Positions 31,473 through 40,646 of a DNA stretch of 64,000 nucleotides are shown one piece after another. Source of the stretch: an uncultured Eubacterium sp. (GTDB lineage Bacteria > Bacillota > Clostridia > Peptostreptococcales > Anaerovoracaceae). The first letter of the stretch is position 1. Every line of letters starts with the position of its first letter. A model generated the notes under the pieces. The model was not told the origin of the DNA and did not search any database. It saw nothing but the letters and a program-made list of their open reading frames with translations. The translations under genes and the position numbers were made by a program. The stretch spans positions 72,080 to 136,079 of the forward strand of contig CAMNSS010000003.1 in assembly GCA_946555345.1 (NCBI GenBank). Reading direction: 5' to 3'.

Positions 31473-31592
31473 TGTTTCTCACCTCCTGTACTAATAATTT
31501 GCCCCAAGGCGAGAAAAGTATTATATGCAATTATTGCATCCGCTGCCGCCATTTCCCATGGTGCGGATTTCCTCTGAAAATCGCAGAAAACG

Positions 31593-33632
31593 CTACAAAT
31601 TTAAGCTGAAATCTTCGCCAAACAATTTTGCAATGCGCCGCTTCAGCTCCTGGTTTTCCACAGATGCCAGCGACGGGTCATCCTGCAAAATGTCTTTTGC
31701 CGTCTCCTTCGCATGATGGAAAATCTGCAAATGCTTTGATAAATCTGCAATATTCAAATCGGGGATTCCATGCTGGCGCATCCCGAAAATCTCGCCCGGT
31801 CCTCTCAGCTTCAGATCCTCTTCGGCGATGTAAAACCCGTCGGACGAAGCTTCCATGATTTCGCCTCTTTTTTTAGCGATTTCCGATTCCCCTTCGAGAA
31901 TCAAAAAACAGAACGACTGATGCGCGCCCCTGCCGACACGGCCCCGTAACTGGTGAAGCTGCGCCAGGCCAAAACGCTCCGCATTTTCGATCACGATAAC
32001 GGTCGCATTGGGAACGTTAATCCCAACCTCGATCACCACGGTAGCAACCAGGATGTCGATTTCGCCTTCATAAAACTGCGCCATGATCCGGTCTTTTTCC
32101 GCCTGCGCCATCGCGCCATGAAGCAACGCTACTTTATGCGCCGGAAACCTGCCGGAAAGCTCCTCCGCTGTCCGTTCCGCAGATTTTGCATCCAGCACGT
32201 CCGAATCCTCGATCAACGGCGTTACCACATAAGCCTGCCTGCCCTCTGCAAGCTGTTTTTGCACAAAACCATAACATTTGTCCCTGCTTTTTGGGGTCAG
32301 GCTTTTCGTCACGATCGGCTGCCTTCCAGGCGGCAGCTCGTCTATCACCGAGACATCCAGGTCTCCGTAAAGGATCACGGCCAGCGTCCTGGGAATCGGC
32401 GTTGCGGTCATGACCAGGATATTGGGATTGTTTCCCTTCTCCTTTAGCTTCATCCGCTGCCCCACGCCAAACCGATGCTGTTCGTCGGTGATCACAAGCC
32501 CCAATTTAGCAAATTCCACCTCTGGCTGTATGATGGCGTGCGTGCCGGCGAGGATTTCGATCTCCCCTGTCTTTAGTTTCTCCAGCGTTTCGCGTTTTTG
32601 TGCGGCTTTCATCGAACCGGAAAGAAATCCCACCGCAATCCCATGCGCCGCAAAGCTTTTGCAAAGGCCGTCGAAATGCTGCCTGGCGAGGATTTCCGTA
32701 GGCGCCATCAAGACGGACTGAAAGCCGCTTTCCGCCGCCTTGTACATGGCGATCTCCGCCACCGCAGTCTTGCCGCTGCCCACATCTCCCTGCACCAAGC
32801 GGTTCATCATCCGCCCGCTTTCTAAATCCTTTTCAATTTCCCGCACGCACCTTGCCTGCGCCCCTGTCAGCGGATACGGCAAGGAATTTATGTATGCATC
32901 CGTTTTGGCATCCTTTGAAAAAGCAATCCCCGCGGAAACCTCCCCCATATCCTGCCGCGCCAGCAAAAGACCCGCTTGCAGCACCAAAAGCTCATCGAAA
33001 ACCAAGCGGTATTTCGCTTCCAAAAGCTTCTGTTTTTCCTGGGGAAAGTGAACGTTTTCCAATGCATAAGAAAGGCTGCACAGCCTGTTTTTTTCACGTA
33101 TTTCCGCCTTGAGAAAATCTTCGGCGTCCGCATACAGCGTCCGGATGGAAAGCTGCCAGCTCCGCATCTCCTTCTGGGTGATTCCCTTTGTCAGCGGATA
33201 AACCGGAAGAATGCCCGCATTCATTTCCCCCGCATCGCCAAAATCGGGATGAACCATCTGCATTTTGCCGAAACTGCGGACGGGCTTGCCGTAAAAAACA
33301 TATTCATGACCCTTTTGAAAACGCTTCAACAGATATTTCGCATTAAAAAAAACTACCTCGATCGTGCCAGTATCATCCGATATGAGCAGCCGCAGCAGTT
33401 GTTTTCTCCCATATTTGTATCGGTCGGCCACGACCAGCGCCACTTTGCCCGTCACGACTGCCGGACGGCCTTCGGTAAGCTCGCTGATGCTGGTCTTGTT
33501 TCTCCGGTCCTCGTAATCCCGCGGGAAAAACAGCATCAGGTCTTTCAGGGTTGCGATATTCAATTTGCCCAAGGCTTCCGCCTTTTTCGGGCCGATTCCT
33601 TTCATCCGGGTTATCTTGTCATCAAGCTTCAT
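31593..33632 (-). CDS. recG: ATP-dependent DNA helicase RecG
   Basis: 679 residues, the usual length. The N-terminal wedge domain (residues 1-230, with MKGIGPKKAEALGKLNI) is followed by the helicase core: LVQGDVGSGKTAVAE (motif I), LAGTHAIIQ, ITDEQHRFGV (motif II, DEQH), TATPIPRTLA (motif III) and, in the second RecA domain, VLLHGAMAQ, IDILVATVVIEVGINVPNAT and QLHQLRGRVGRG. Known role: remodels stalled forks and Holliday junctions. The start follows the asp23 stop directly (33,633). Confidence 0.97.
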   Translation of the reverse strand: MKLDDKITRMKGIGPKKAEALGKLNIATLKDLMLFFPRDYEDRRNKTSISELTEGRPAVVTGKVALVVADRYKYGRKQLLRLLISDDTGTIEVVFFNAKYLLKRFQKGHEYVFYGKPVRSFGKMQMVHPDFGDAGEMNAGILPVYPLTKGITQKEMRSWQLSIRTLYADAEDFLKAEIREKNRLCSLSYALENVHFPQEKQKLLEAKYRLVFDELLVLQAGLLLARQDMGEVSAGIAFSKDAKTDAYINSLPYPLTGAQARCVREIEKDLESGRMMNRLVQGDVGSGKTAVAEIAMYKAAESGFQSVLMAPTEILARQHFDGLCKSFAAHGIAVGFLSGSMKAAQKRETLEKLKTGEIEILAGTHAIIQPEVEFAKLGLVITDEQHRFGVGQRMKLKEKGNNPNILVMTATPIPRTLAVILYGDLDVSVIDELPPGRQPIVTKSLTPKSRDKCYGFVQKQLAEGRQAYVVTPLIEDSDVLDAKSAERTAEELSGRFPAHKVALLHGAMAQAEKDRIMAQFYEGEIDILVATVVIEVGINVPNATVIVIENAERFGLAQLHQLRGRVGRGAHQSFCFLILEGESEIAKKRGEIMEASSDGFYIAEEDLKLRGPGEIFGMRQHGIPDLNIADLSKHLQIFHHAKETAKDILQDDPSLASVENQELKRRIAKLFGEDFSLNL

Positions 33633-34052
33633 CTATTTGCTCACCTCGATATGCCTTCTGGCAATATTCTTGGACAGGATTCCCGTCACGACGACCGTAA
33701 CCTTCGATGGCTTTTGTTCCAATATTCTCCCGGCATATTCATAGATATGGTCTATTATCTCCCCTGTAATGCTTTTAATACTCGTGCCAAAGCGAAGCAC
33801 TACATACACTTTGATTGCAAGCCCGCCTTCTGTCTGAACGACCTCAATGCTGCCGGCTTCTTCATCATAGAGATTGATCTTGGAAGCGATTCCCGGCACG
33901 ACATTCATATACTTGCCTTTGAAGTTATGCAAAAGCGCTTTTCCATCGCTGTCCGCCACTGCACGCATGACAATTTTATTGATGATGCTTTGTGAAAAAC
34001 GAATGTCTCCTAATTTCGTTTCAAAATCAAACACAATGCCGCTCCTCCCCAA
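33633..34052 (-). CDS. Asp23/Gls24 family protein
   Basis: A 139-residue protein with the Asp23 layout: RFSQSIINKIVMRAVADSDG near the start, GKYMNVVPGIASKI, then a beta-rich YVVLRFGTSIKSITGEII and KVTVVVTGILSKNI end. Members are cell-envelope or cytosolic stress-linked proteins. In Clostridia the gene normally lies between rpmB and a DAK2-type gene followed by recG; here no DAK gene is present and recG follows at once. Confidence 0.88.
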   Translation of the reverse strand: MGRSGIVFDFETKLGDIRFSQSIINKIVMRAVADSDGKALLHNFKGKYMNVVPGIASKINLYDEEAGSIEVVQTEGGLAIKVYVVLRFGTSIKSITGEIIDHIYEYAGRILEQKPSKVTVVVTGILSKNIARRHIEVSK

Positions 34053-34140
34053 AAATTTTCTTCCTTCTTATTGTACCACAGAAAGCCTTTTATGCACAAC
34101 GCCTATCGTTTTTTCATATGATAAGGCAGGGGGAATTGTT

Positions 34141-34341
34141 ATGAACAAATACAGCTGCCGGAAATGTCCGCCGCCAAAACGAAAGCCAAAGAAGAAATGC
34201 CCGAATAAAAAGCTCGGCCTTGCCATGGTACTGCTCGGCGCAGTAACCGTATTAGCCTTGTTCCTCCCTGTAAAGTACTGGGTTTTGCTGCTGAGCATCG
34301 CACTGATCATCTTCGGAATCATTTTACTAAAAAATAAATAA
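34141..34341 (+). CDS. Small membrane protein (66 residues)
   Basis: From ATG at 34,141 (AGGGGGAA upstream). The N-terminus is basic with cysteines (MNKYSCRKCPPPKRKPKKKC), then two hydrophobic segments: LGLAMVLLGAVTVLALFLPV and YWVLLLSIALIIFGIIL. It is flanked by divergent genes and ends at a terminator. The C-x2-C and the third Cys might hold a metal or form disulfides; I recognise no family. Two membrane passes are expected with both ends on the same side. Confidence 0.7.
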   Translation: MNKYSCRKCPPPKRKPKKKCPNKKLGLAMVLLGAVTVLALFLPVKYWVLLLSIALIIFGIILLKNK

Positions 34342-34363
34342 GCGCTCACGTATCCGTGAGCGC
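34331..34363. terminator. Bidirectional terminator between small membrane protein and rpmB
   Basis: GCGCTCACG (34,342-34,350), loop TATC, CGTGAGCGC (34,355-34,363). The minus side is followed by a T-rich run (TTATTTATTTTTT), so it mainly ends rpmB; the plus side has a weaker CGCTTTC. Confidence 0.85.
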
Positions 34364-34380
34364 CGCTTTCGCATAAAGTC

Positions 34381-34572
34381 TTAGATGGCACGGTTTACTT
34401 TGCCTGACCGCAAACATTTCGTGCATACTTTCGCTTTTCTGACTGTTCCGTTATCATTGATTCGTACTGTTTGAATGTTTGCATTCCACTTTCTTCTCGT
34501 ATGTCTGTTGGAATGGGATACATTATTCCCGGAAACCTGGCCTTTTCCACAAATTTCACACCTTCTTGACAT
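34381..34572 (-). CDS. rpmB: 50S ribosomal protein L28
   Basis: 63 residues from the ATG at 34,572 ([20 protein letters not shown]), with AAGGAGGTGCGGCAG upstream. The order of motifs ([37 protein letters not shown]) is that of L28, with four cysteines of the zinc form. Position next to asp23 and recG is conserved in Clostridia. Confidence 0.97.
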   Translation of the reverse strand: MSRRCEICGKGQVSGNNVSHSNRHTRRKWNANIQTVRINDNGTVRKAKVCTKCLRSGKVNRAI

Positions 34573-34762
34573 CTGCCGCACCTCCTTATACATATGGTAT
34601 CTAAATGCTTTCGCTGTTTCATTTTTCATGATCCGTACCCGCAACCCGTACGATTGCCCTACAGGCTCGAACAAATGACATTATACCATACTGGTATGCC
34701 AAACACAAGGATTTTTTTCAGCGGATTTTTGCTGTTTTTCCCAGTCCTCCTGCCGCTGCGCC

Positions 34763-35296
34763 TTAACCGTTCCAGATCACAACCTGGCCGCCCGCCCGGG
34801 TTTTGTTCATATCGATGACCCTCTGGTTGCTGCTGCCGCGAAACGCCAGCGTTAAATCACGCTTTTCTTTCTGGTATGGTCCATCGATCAGGATATCCGT
34901 AAGCGCCAGAAGCTCCCCGACCGCAGGTTTTCTTACAGACAGTTCCTGTAACTGCTCCAGGGTATAGCCGCTAAAGGAAACGACCGATAAATTCCGCTCC
35001 TTGACCTTCCTCGCTAGGCTCGCAAAAGCCTCCGGCTGGCAGAACGGCTCTCCCCCGGAAAAGGTCACGCCCGCAAGCAGCGGATCTTTGTCGATCTCCG
35101 CCAGAAGCTTTTCGATGCTGCATACCGTCCCGCCGTCAAAATCATGCGTTTCGGGGTTGTGGCACTCCTCACAATGATGCGGGCAGCCCTGGCAAAAGAC
35201 CGCAAAACGGATGCCCGGGCCATCGACGATCGATTCCCGCACGATGCCGGCAAGCCGCAGGGAATCAGGATTTTGCAAGGAATCAGCCTTTTCCAT
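34763..35296 (-). CDS. nrdG: Anaerobic ribonucleotide reductase-activating protein
   Basis: 177 residues. The radical SAM cluster motif C-x3-C-x2-C is at residues 38-45 (CPHHCEEC), preceded by RFAVFCQG. GVTFSGGEPF is the S-adenosylmethionine-binding block. Known role: makes the glycyl radical in NrdD. The start overlaps the nrdD stop (35,296), so the pair is translated together. Confidence 0.96.
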   Translation of the reverse strand: MEKADSLQNPDSLRLAGIVRESIVDGPGIRFAVFCQGCPHHCEECHNPETHDFDGGTVCSIEKLLAEIDKDPLLAGVTFSGGEPFCQPEAFASLARKVKERNLSVVSFSGYTLEQLQELSVRKPAVGELLALTDILIDGPYQKEKRDLTLAFRGSSNQRVIDMNKTRAGGQVVIWNG

Positions 35297-37641
35297 TACA
35301 GCGCCTCCATTTCAGCGCCTAAGCTATGCTTTACCCGGTCCTTTTCCTCGGCCGTCTTCGCATCGTTCCAGTTGTCCATCGTCCCCACCAGATAGCCGGT
35401 GATGCGCCTGATCCGTTCAAAACCTGCATCGCCGTCATCCTCCGTCCGGTGGCAATGCGGGCATTCGTTATCGATGATCCCCGTATAACCGCAGACCGGA
35501 TCCCTGTCTACGGGATGGTTGATCGAGCCGTAACCTACGCCGCTCTCCTTCATGCACCTGACAACCTGCTCGAATGCATCCAGGTTCTTGCATGGGTCGC
35601 CGTCAAGCTCCACATAGGTGATGTGCCCTGCATTGGTGAGCGCATGGTACGGCGCTTCCAGCTTGATCTTATCAAAGGCATTGATATTGTAATAAACAGG
35701 AATATGGAAGGAATTGGTGTAATAATCCCTGTCCGTAACGCCTTCGATCACGCCGTACTTCGCCCGGTCGATCCGCACAAACCTGCCCGAAAGCCCTTCG
35801 GCAGGCGTAGCGATCAGCGTGTAGTTAAAGCCTGTCCGGCGCGTGGCGTCATCCATCTTCTTGCGCATAAAACCGATGATTTCAAGGCCCAGGCTCTGCG
35901 CTTCCTGCGTTTCTCCATGGTGGCTCCCGATGAGCGCTTTCAAGCACTCGGCCAGCCCGATAAAGCCTACCGTCAGCGTGCCGTGTTTCAATACCTCCGC
36001 AACGGAATCCTCGGGCTTCAGCTTGTCCGAATCCAGCCAGATTCCCTGCCCCATCAGGAACGGATAGTTTTTCACCTTTTTAGAAGCCTGTATCTTGTAC
36101 CGTTCCATCAACTGGCTGATGCACAAGTCCACCTTCCGCTCCAGCTCTTCAAAGAACAAATCGATATCGCCATGCGCTTTAATGCCGATCCGCGGCAGGT
36201 TTACCGATGTAAAGCTCAGGTTTCCCCTTCCGCCGACAACCTGCCTGCCCGGGTCGTAGTGGTTGCCGATTACCCTCGTCCGGCATCCCATATAGGCGAC
36301 CTCCGTATTGTGGTCGTCTTCCTTGTAATATTGCAGGTTAAACGGAGCATCGATAAAGGAAAAGTTCGGGAAGAGCCGCTTGGCGGAAACCTTGCACGCC
36401 AGTTTGAACAGATCGTAGTTCGGATCGCCCGGATTGTAATTGATCCCTTCCTTGATTTTAAAAATATGGATCGGGAAAATCGCAGTTTCCCCGTTTCCCA
36501 GGCCAGCTTCCGTCGCCAGCATGATATTCTCGCTGACCAGCCTGCCTTCCGGCGACGTATCCGTTCCATAATTAATGGAGGAAAACGGGATCTGGGCGCC
36601 CGCCCTTGAATGCATGGTGTTCAGGTTATGTACGAAAGCTTCCATCGCCTGGTAGGTTGCCCGCCTGATTTCCTCGTTTGCGTATTTCGTCGCCTTCTTC
36701 TGCAATTTATCGATAAATTTTTCTTCGATAATCTCCTTGAGGCATTCCCGCTCGATTTCCTTGTAATTATTATCATCTGCAATGATCGGATATATGCCGT
36801 GTTTTTCAAAAATATCCTTGCCGATATCCTTTGCCCGCTCCACGCCATCATCGATGTCAAAAAGCAGGTTCAGCATCTTGCCCAGGTTCGTCCAATAGAG
36901 CTTGCGGAACGTCTTCTTGACGCCGTTTGCCATGCCGTAATCGAAATCAGGAATGCTCTGCCCGCCGTGCTGGTCGTTCTGGTTGGACTGGATCGCGATA
37001 CACGCCAAAGCAGCATAGCTCTGGATGTCGTTCGGTTCCCGCAAAAACCCGTGCCCCGTCGAAAACCCGCCCTGGAACAGCTTCTCGATATCGATCTGGC
37101 AGCAGGTCGTCGTCAGCGTCAGAAAATCCATATCGTGGATGTGGATATCGCCTTCCCTGTGCGCTTTCGCATGTTCAGGCTTTAAAACAAACATTTCATA
37201 AAACTGCTTCGCACCTTCTGAACCGTATTTCAGCATCGTTCCCATGGCCGTGTCGCCGTCTATATTGGCATTTTCACGCTTGGTATCGTTATCCTTTGCC
37301 TCCTGAAAGGTAAGGTCCTCGTATATTTTCATCAGCCGCGTATTCATGTCCCGCACCCTGGTACGCTCCGCCCGGTAAAGGATAAATTCCTTCGCCGTCC
37401 TGGCATGTCCGTTCTCGATGAGGACTTTTTCCACCGCGTCCTGTATCTGCTCTACGGTCGGAATCTCATTGTGGCAGATCTCGAGCAGGTAAACCTCAAC
37501 CTGCCTTGCCAGAAACTTCGCAGTGTCGTGATCCTTGCCGCCAAGCACCTTCGCCGCTTTATAGATGGCATCCGTAATCTTTTCAACATCAAAATCGACC
37601 GTCCTGCCATCCCGTTTTATGATTTGTTTGATTTGACTCAC
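35296..37641 (-). CDS. nrdD: Anaerobic ribonucleoside-triphosphate reductase
   Basis: 781 residues from a GTG at 37,641 (AGGAGGGG upstream). N-terminal ATP-cone: IKQIIKRDGRTVDFDVEKIT. The core has the glycyl radical enzyme fold with IPFSSINYGTDTSPEGRL and the active-site cysteines. C-terminal: zinc site cysteines (VCGYTG, NECPHC) and glycyl radical loop RRITGYLVGT (Gly at about 749). Known role: deoxyribonucleotide synthesis without oxygen; the oxygen-sensitive enzyme supports an anaerobic host. The only reductase in view. Confidence 0.97.
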   Translation of the reverse strand: MSQIKQIIKRDGRTVDFDVEKITDAIYKAAKVLGGKDHDTAKFLARQVEVYLLEICHNEIPTVEQIQDAVEKVLIENGHARTAKEFILYRAERTRVRDMNTRLMKIYEDLTFQEAKDNDTKRENANIDGDTAMGTMLKYGSEGAKQFYEMFVLKPEHAKAHREGDIHIHDMDFLTLTTTCCQIDIEKLFQGGFSTGHGFLREPNDIQSYAALACIAIQSNQNDQHGGQSIPDFDYGMANGVKKTFRKLYWTNLGKMLNLLFDIDDGVERAKDIGKDIFEKHGIYPIIADDNNYKEIERECLKEIIEEKFIDKLQKKATKYANEEIRRATYQAMEAFVHNLNTMHSRAGAQIPFSSINYGTDTSPEGRLVSENIMLATEAGLGNGETAIFPIHIFKIKEGINYNPGDPNYDLFKLACKVSAKRLFPNFSFIDAPFNLQYYKEDDHNTEVAYMGCRTRVIGNHYDPGRQVVGGRGNLSFTSVNLPRIGIKAHGDIDLFFEELERKVDLCISQLMERYKIQASKKVKNYPFLMGQGIWLDSDKLKPEDSVAEVLKHGTLTVGFIGLAECLKALIGSHHGETQEAQSLGLEIIGFMRKKMDDATRRTGFNYTLIATPAEGLSGRFVRIDRAKYGVIEGVTDRDYYTNSFHIPVYYNINAFDKIKLEAPYHALTNAGHITYVELDGDPCKNLDAFEQVVRCMKESGVGYGSINHPVDRDPVCGYTGIIDNECPHCHRTEDDGDAGFERIRRITGYLVGTMDNWNDAKTAEEKDRVKHSLGAEMEAL

Positions 37642-37691
37642 GTCTCATACCCCTCCTACTATATATTGTCTTATTTTAACGCACAATAGCA

Positions 37692-37719
37692 ATTATACAC
37701 CAAATACAGTCCCAGTCAA
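37692..37719 (-). promoter_or_regulatory. Promoter of nrdD-nrdG
   Basis: Minus strand: TTGACT (37,714-37,719), 16-bp spacer, TATAAT (37,692-37,697), 51 bp before the nrdD start. Between them and the start lies GACAATATATAGTA (37,657-37,670), which partly resembles an NrdR box, but no second box is clear. Confidence 0.65.
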
Positions 37720-38292
37720 TAACGATTTCTATATTTTATTGTATTTTTTGCAAAAGCACGCCATGGGAAAGAATTGGCCGCCATATGCAAAATCCGTTGT
37801 CTGCCCGTAATAAAAGAGTCTCCGCCGTTTTTCCGAAGACCCTTTTGTTGAAGACCCTTTCATTTATGCAATCATGTTTTCCAAAAATGCTTCTGCTGCC
37901 GGTTTGCCAGGCTTGTGCTTTGCGCTGGCAAGTTCCTTTAGCGGTTAACCCTTGACAGGCCTGTTTCGCTGCCTTAACAAATGCGGGTGTTCCTTGACGA
38001 ATAAACTATCCTGATTTGCCTTGGCAGAATCCCATGGGCGTTCCTGCGAATAGCCGCCTTTGCGAACAGCCCTTTCAAGCCGCCTTGCTGCCGCTCCGAA
38101 CGACGGCTCTGCCGGGCTGCCTGAAAGCCATTTCTACGGGCGGGCCCGCCGGGCTGCCACGGCAAAAAGACTTGCCGGCATCCGGGCCAGTCGCTCGGGC
38201 TAGCTATCTGGAAACCATTGCTACGGGCGGCGCTATGAAGCCGCTAACGCACCGCCAGGCGATCCCGCCGTTGTCCCGGACTGGCGCGCCTG
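37720..38292. other. Intergenic region without supported gene
   Basis: About 570 bp. It contains a tandem GAAGACCCTTT (37,837-37,861), and from about 38,040 a GC-rich stretch with two related copies of a unit ending CCATT(T/G)CTACGGGCGG (about 38,113-38,142 and 38,194-38,229). Possible short open frames lack ribosome sites. It may hold remnants of a decayed gene or repeat element. Nothing further is recognisable. Confidence 0.4.
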
Positions 38293-38826
38293 CTAATTTT
38301 TGTCGCCGAAAAACTCCGACCGCAGCATCGACATCAAATGCAGGTCGTAATACCTGCCGTCCTTTTTCGTCGCATTCCTGGCCACGCCTTCGCCTTTAAA
38401 GCCCAGGCTTTCATACAGCGTGGAAGCCCTTTTATTTCCCGTATAGTAATCCAGCGTCACCCGCTCCATATGCAGGAAGGTGAAGCAGTACTCCAAAAGC
38501 TCATTCATGATTTCCCTGGCCACGCCCTTTCCCCAAAGGCTGGTATCGCCGATGTAGAACTTGGTGATATCAAGGGAGTCCGAATGCCGGTCGATGCGCG
38601 AAATATAGATCCTGCCGACGGGACTGCCGCTGTCACGGGAAACGATGGTAAAATCCAGCTTGTCATTGCTCAGCTTATTATACAGCGCTTCCGTCGTAAC
38701 ATCCTCATAGGTCCTGTCTTCATCAAAGGAAAGATACCGCGTCACATCGGGATCGGTCTCCCAACGGGCAAAGTATTCGTAATCGTTAAATTCAGTTTCC
38801 CTGATTAAAAAACTCTGGGTTTCCAT
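38293..38826 (-). CDS. GNAT family N-acetyltransferase (RimJ/RimL-like)
   Basis: 177 residues from the ATG at 38,826 (METQSFLIRETEFNDYEYFA), with AAGGAGAAACAG upstream. The acetyl-CoA site shows as DTSLWGKGVAREIMNELLEY (the loop W-G-K-G-V-A), and the fold ends with ERVTLDYYTGNKRASTLYESLGF, typical of the ribosomal-protein or antibiotic acetyltransferase subgroup. Substrate cannot be told. Standing alone between long intergenic regions. Confidence 0.88.
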   Translation of the reverse strand: METQSFLIRETEFNDYEYFARWETDPDVTRYLSFDEDRTYEDVTTEALYNKLSNDKLDFTIVSRDSGSPVGRIYISRIDRHSDSLDITKFYIGDTSLWGKGVAREIMNELLEYCFTFLHMERVTLDYYTGNKRASTLYESLGFKGEGVARNATKKDGRYYDLHLMSMLRSEFFGDKN

Positions 38827-38944
38827 CTGTTTCTCCTTCATACAATTTTATTAAGTTTTATCGAAACGCTACAATTTATTTTTTCCATATGTTATTATAA
38901 TTATATTCATAAATCTAACAGGAAACAAGGAGAAATGTAAAATT

Positions 38945-40342
38945 ATGAAAAGGTTTTTCCTATTTTTAGTCCTTGCCGCTTTCACAGCGGGTACATTATT
39001 GACAGGCTGCACCTCAACCCCTGAAACAGCCGACAGGAAAGAAGAACTGACAGCGATTATGGATTCTACTTACGAAGAATTGGCCGCCACCTTTTCCGGC
39101 AATACGGGGCAATACGACTTGGTTGCGGAATATCTCAAATCATGGGCAAACCAAAACGAAATAACGATCGCGGCAAACCATGAAAACTACATGGTGCTGG
39201 CAAACCCAGCGACAGAGGACAGCAAAGATGCAAAATCCACCGTCCTCCAGTGCGCTGTGGAAACGGGCAATTTCAAAAATTCATTGCAGCCGCTGGCGAT
39301 CTCCCTCGCCGCCCTGCTCGGTCCCGAATCGCATGGGAAGATAACGCTGATCGTGACGGAAAACAATAACGGGCAGCACCTGGGCGCAACTGCAATCGAT
39401 CCTGCCTATTGCCAATGCGACAGCTTCATCAATATGCAGCACAGCGACGACGTGCAGCTTTTCACCTCCGGCTCTTATGCGAACAACGCAGACATGACGA
39501 CCAATATCACAGAAACAACGCCGTCCTATTCGCACGCCTACGCCATCACCTTATCAACGGCCGGCTACCACGACTTGTTCAATTTTGAAGGAAGGCGTTA
39601 CCCGAATCCCGTGGAAGTGATCGGCAGCCTCCTAGCGTCGGCAAAGAGCAGCGGACAGCTTTTCCAGCTGGCTTCGTTTGAATGCGAAGCCACCGAAGGA
39701 TACATCCCTTCCTCCGCCACTGCCGTCGTGGTGCTGGACGGCAACAACGTAGAAAGCTTCAATAAAAAATTCAAAAGCTCCTATCGGAATATGAAGGAAC
39801 GCTTTGAAGAGCTTGAAGATAATTTCGTCTACACGTTTACGGAAACAACCATGCCGCCTTCCGTGATGACGAGCGAAACGAGCGACAATATCATCAGCCT
39901 GATGTACACCCTGAAGACAGGCATCTATCTGCAAGATGAGGATTCCGGCGATATCATCTCCGCTTCCGGCATTTCCCGCATCACGACCCTTGACCACAGC
40001 TTCCGGCTGTCCGTCGCATTCAGAAGCATTGAAGAAAGCGTGCTTACCGAAATGTCCGAGGTATTTTTAACGACTTCCGGTTTATGCGACATCCAGTATA
40101 CGCCTTCTTCACCCCACAAGACATGGCCGTCCGCCGGAAATAAAAAGCCCGCCCGGTTTTTCTCCGATGCGCTCGGAGCAAAGGAAACCTTGTTCGATAC
40201 GACGCTGCAAAGCGGGGAATGCGATATCTTCGCCGCAAAAGCGCCGCTCAGCATGATTTCATACCGGTGCAACATCCATCATGGGGAAGCGGCCCTGGCG
40301 AATATACTGAACTTCCTTACGCCGCCTTCTCAAAATTCTTAA
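38945..40342 (+). CDS. Lipoprotein resembling a catalytically dead PepD/M20 peptidase
   Basis: 465 residues. Signal peptide with lipobox LLTGC (Cys22). From about residue 55 the order of segments follows aminoacyl-histidine dipeptidase PepD: SGNTGQYDLVAEYLKSWANQ, TIAANHENYMVLANPAT, then TVLQCAVETGN where PepD has the metal-binding H-M-D-M-V, TLIVTENNNGQHLGATAID where it has the catalytic E-E, and FINMQHSDDVQLFTSGS. The ligands His, Asp and Glu are replaced. So the fold is probably kept as a surface binding protein. The similarity is by pattern only; a different origin is possible. Confidence 0.6.
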   Translation: MKRFFLFLVLAAFTAGTLLTGCTSTPETADRKEELTAIMDSTYEELAATFSGNTGQYDLVAEYLKSWANQNEITIAANHENYMVLANPATEDSKDAKSTVLQCAVETGNFKNSLQPLAISLAALLGPESHGKITLIVTENNNGQHLGATAIDPAYCQCDSFINMQHSDDVQLFTSGSYANNADMTTNITETTPSYSHAYAITLSTAGYHDLFNFEGRRYPNPVEVIGSLLASAKSSGQLFQLASFECEATEGYIPSSATAVVVLDGNNVESFNKKFKSSYRNMKERFEELEDNFVYTFTETTMPPSVMTSETSDNIISLMYTLKTGIYLQDEDSGDIISASGISRITTLDHSFRLSVAFRSIEESVLTEMSEVFLTTSGLCDIQYTPSSPHKTWPSAGNKKPARFFSDALGAKETLFDTTLQSGECDIFAAKAPLSMISYRCNIHHGEAALANILNFLTPPSQNS

Positions 40343-40477
40343 ACCTCCTTGCGCTGCTTTCGCAAAAATTTTAGGCAGCCCCACGCCGCTTTCCAAAAGT
40401 TTCAGGCTGCCCCTTAAAATTTAGGCAAAAGGGAGGTGGGAATTGCATAAAGCCATCTCTTGATGATGATAATGGGG

Positions 40478-40580
40478 CTTTGAAAAAATAAGCTTGCGCC
40501 CTTTGAAAAATCCTAAACGCCTCTATACCGCCTTCTAAAAATGAATTTGCGCCATGCCTTTGAAAAAATAAGCTTGCGCC
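40478..40580. repeat. Two 23-bp direct repeats, 80 bp apart, in a 300-bp gene gap
   Basis: The identical string CTTTGAAAAAATAAGCTTGC plus GCC starts at 40,478 and again at 40,558. The second copy supplies the -35 region of the next promoter. The rest of the 40,343-40,646 gap holds related A-rich and GCGCC pieces and no gene. Confidence 0.75.
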
Positions 40581-40602
40581 ATGTTCCTGTTTCTGGTAAA
40601 AT
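40574..40602 (+). promoter_or_regulatory. Promoter of the Cache-like lipoprotein gene
   Basis: TTGCGC (40,574-40,579), 17-bp spacer, TAAAAT (40,597-40,602). Gene start follows at 40,647. Confidence 0.6.
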
Positions 40603-40646
40603 TTAAACATATATTTTATTTTCTGGATAAACTTTAGGAGGTTTGT

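Noticed and set aside
31480..31592. SigG-type forespore promoter for the SASP gene
   Set aside because: A palindrome (TGCAATTATTGCA, 31,526-31,538) and CATATAA are present, but -35/-10 spacing does not fit well enough to claim.
37657..37670. NrdR operator upstream of nrdD
   Set aside because: One box-like stretch only; the second box at the expected spacing is not convincing, so left as a remark.
38016..38399. 127-codon plus-strand frame in the GC-rich gap
   Set aside because: It runs into the GNAT gene antisense and has no start signal; composition is repeat-driven.
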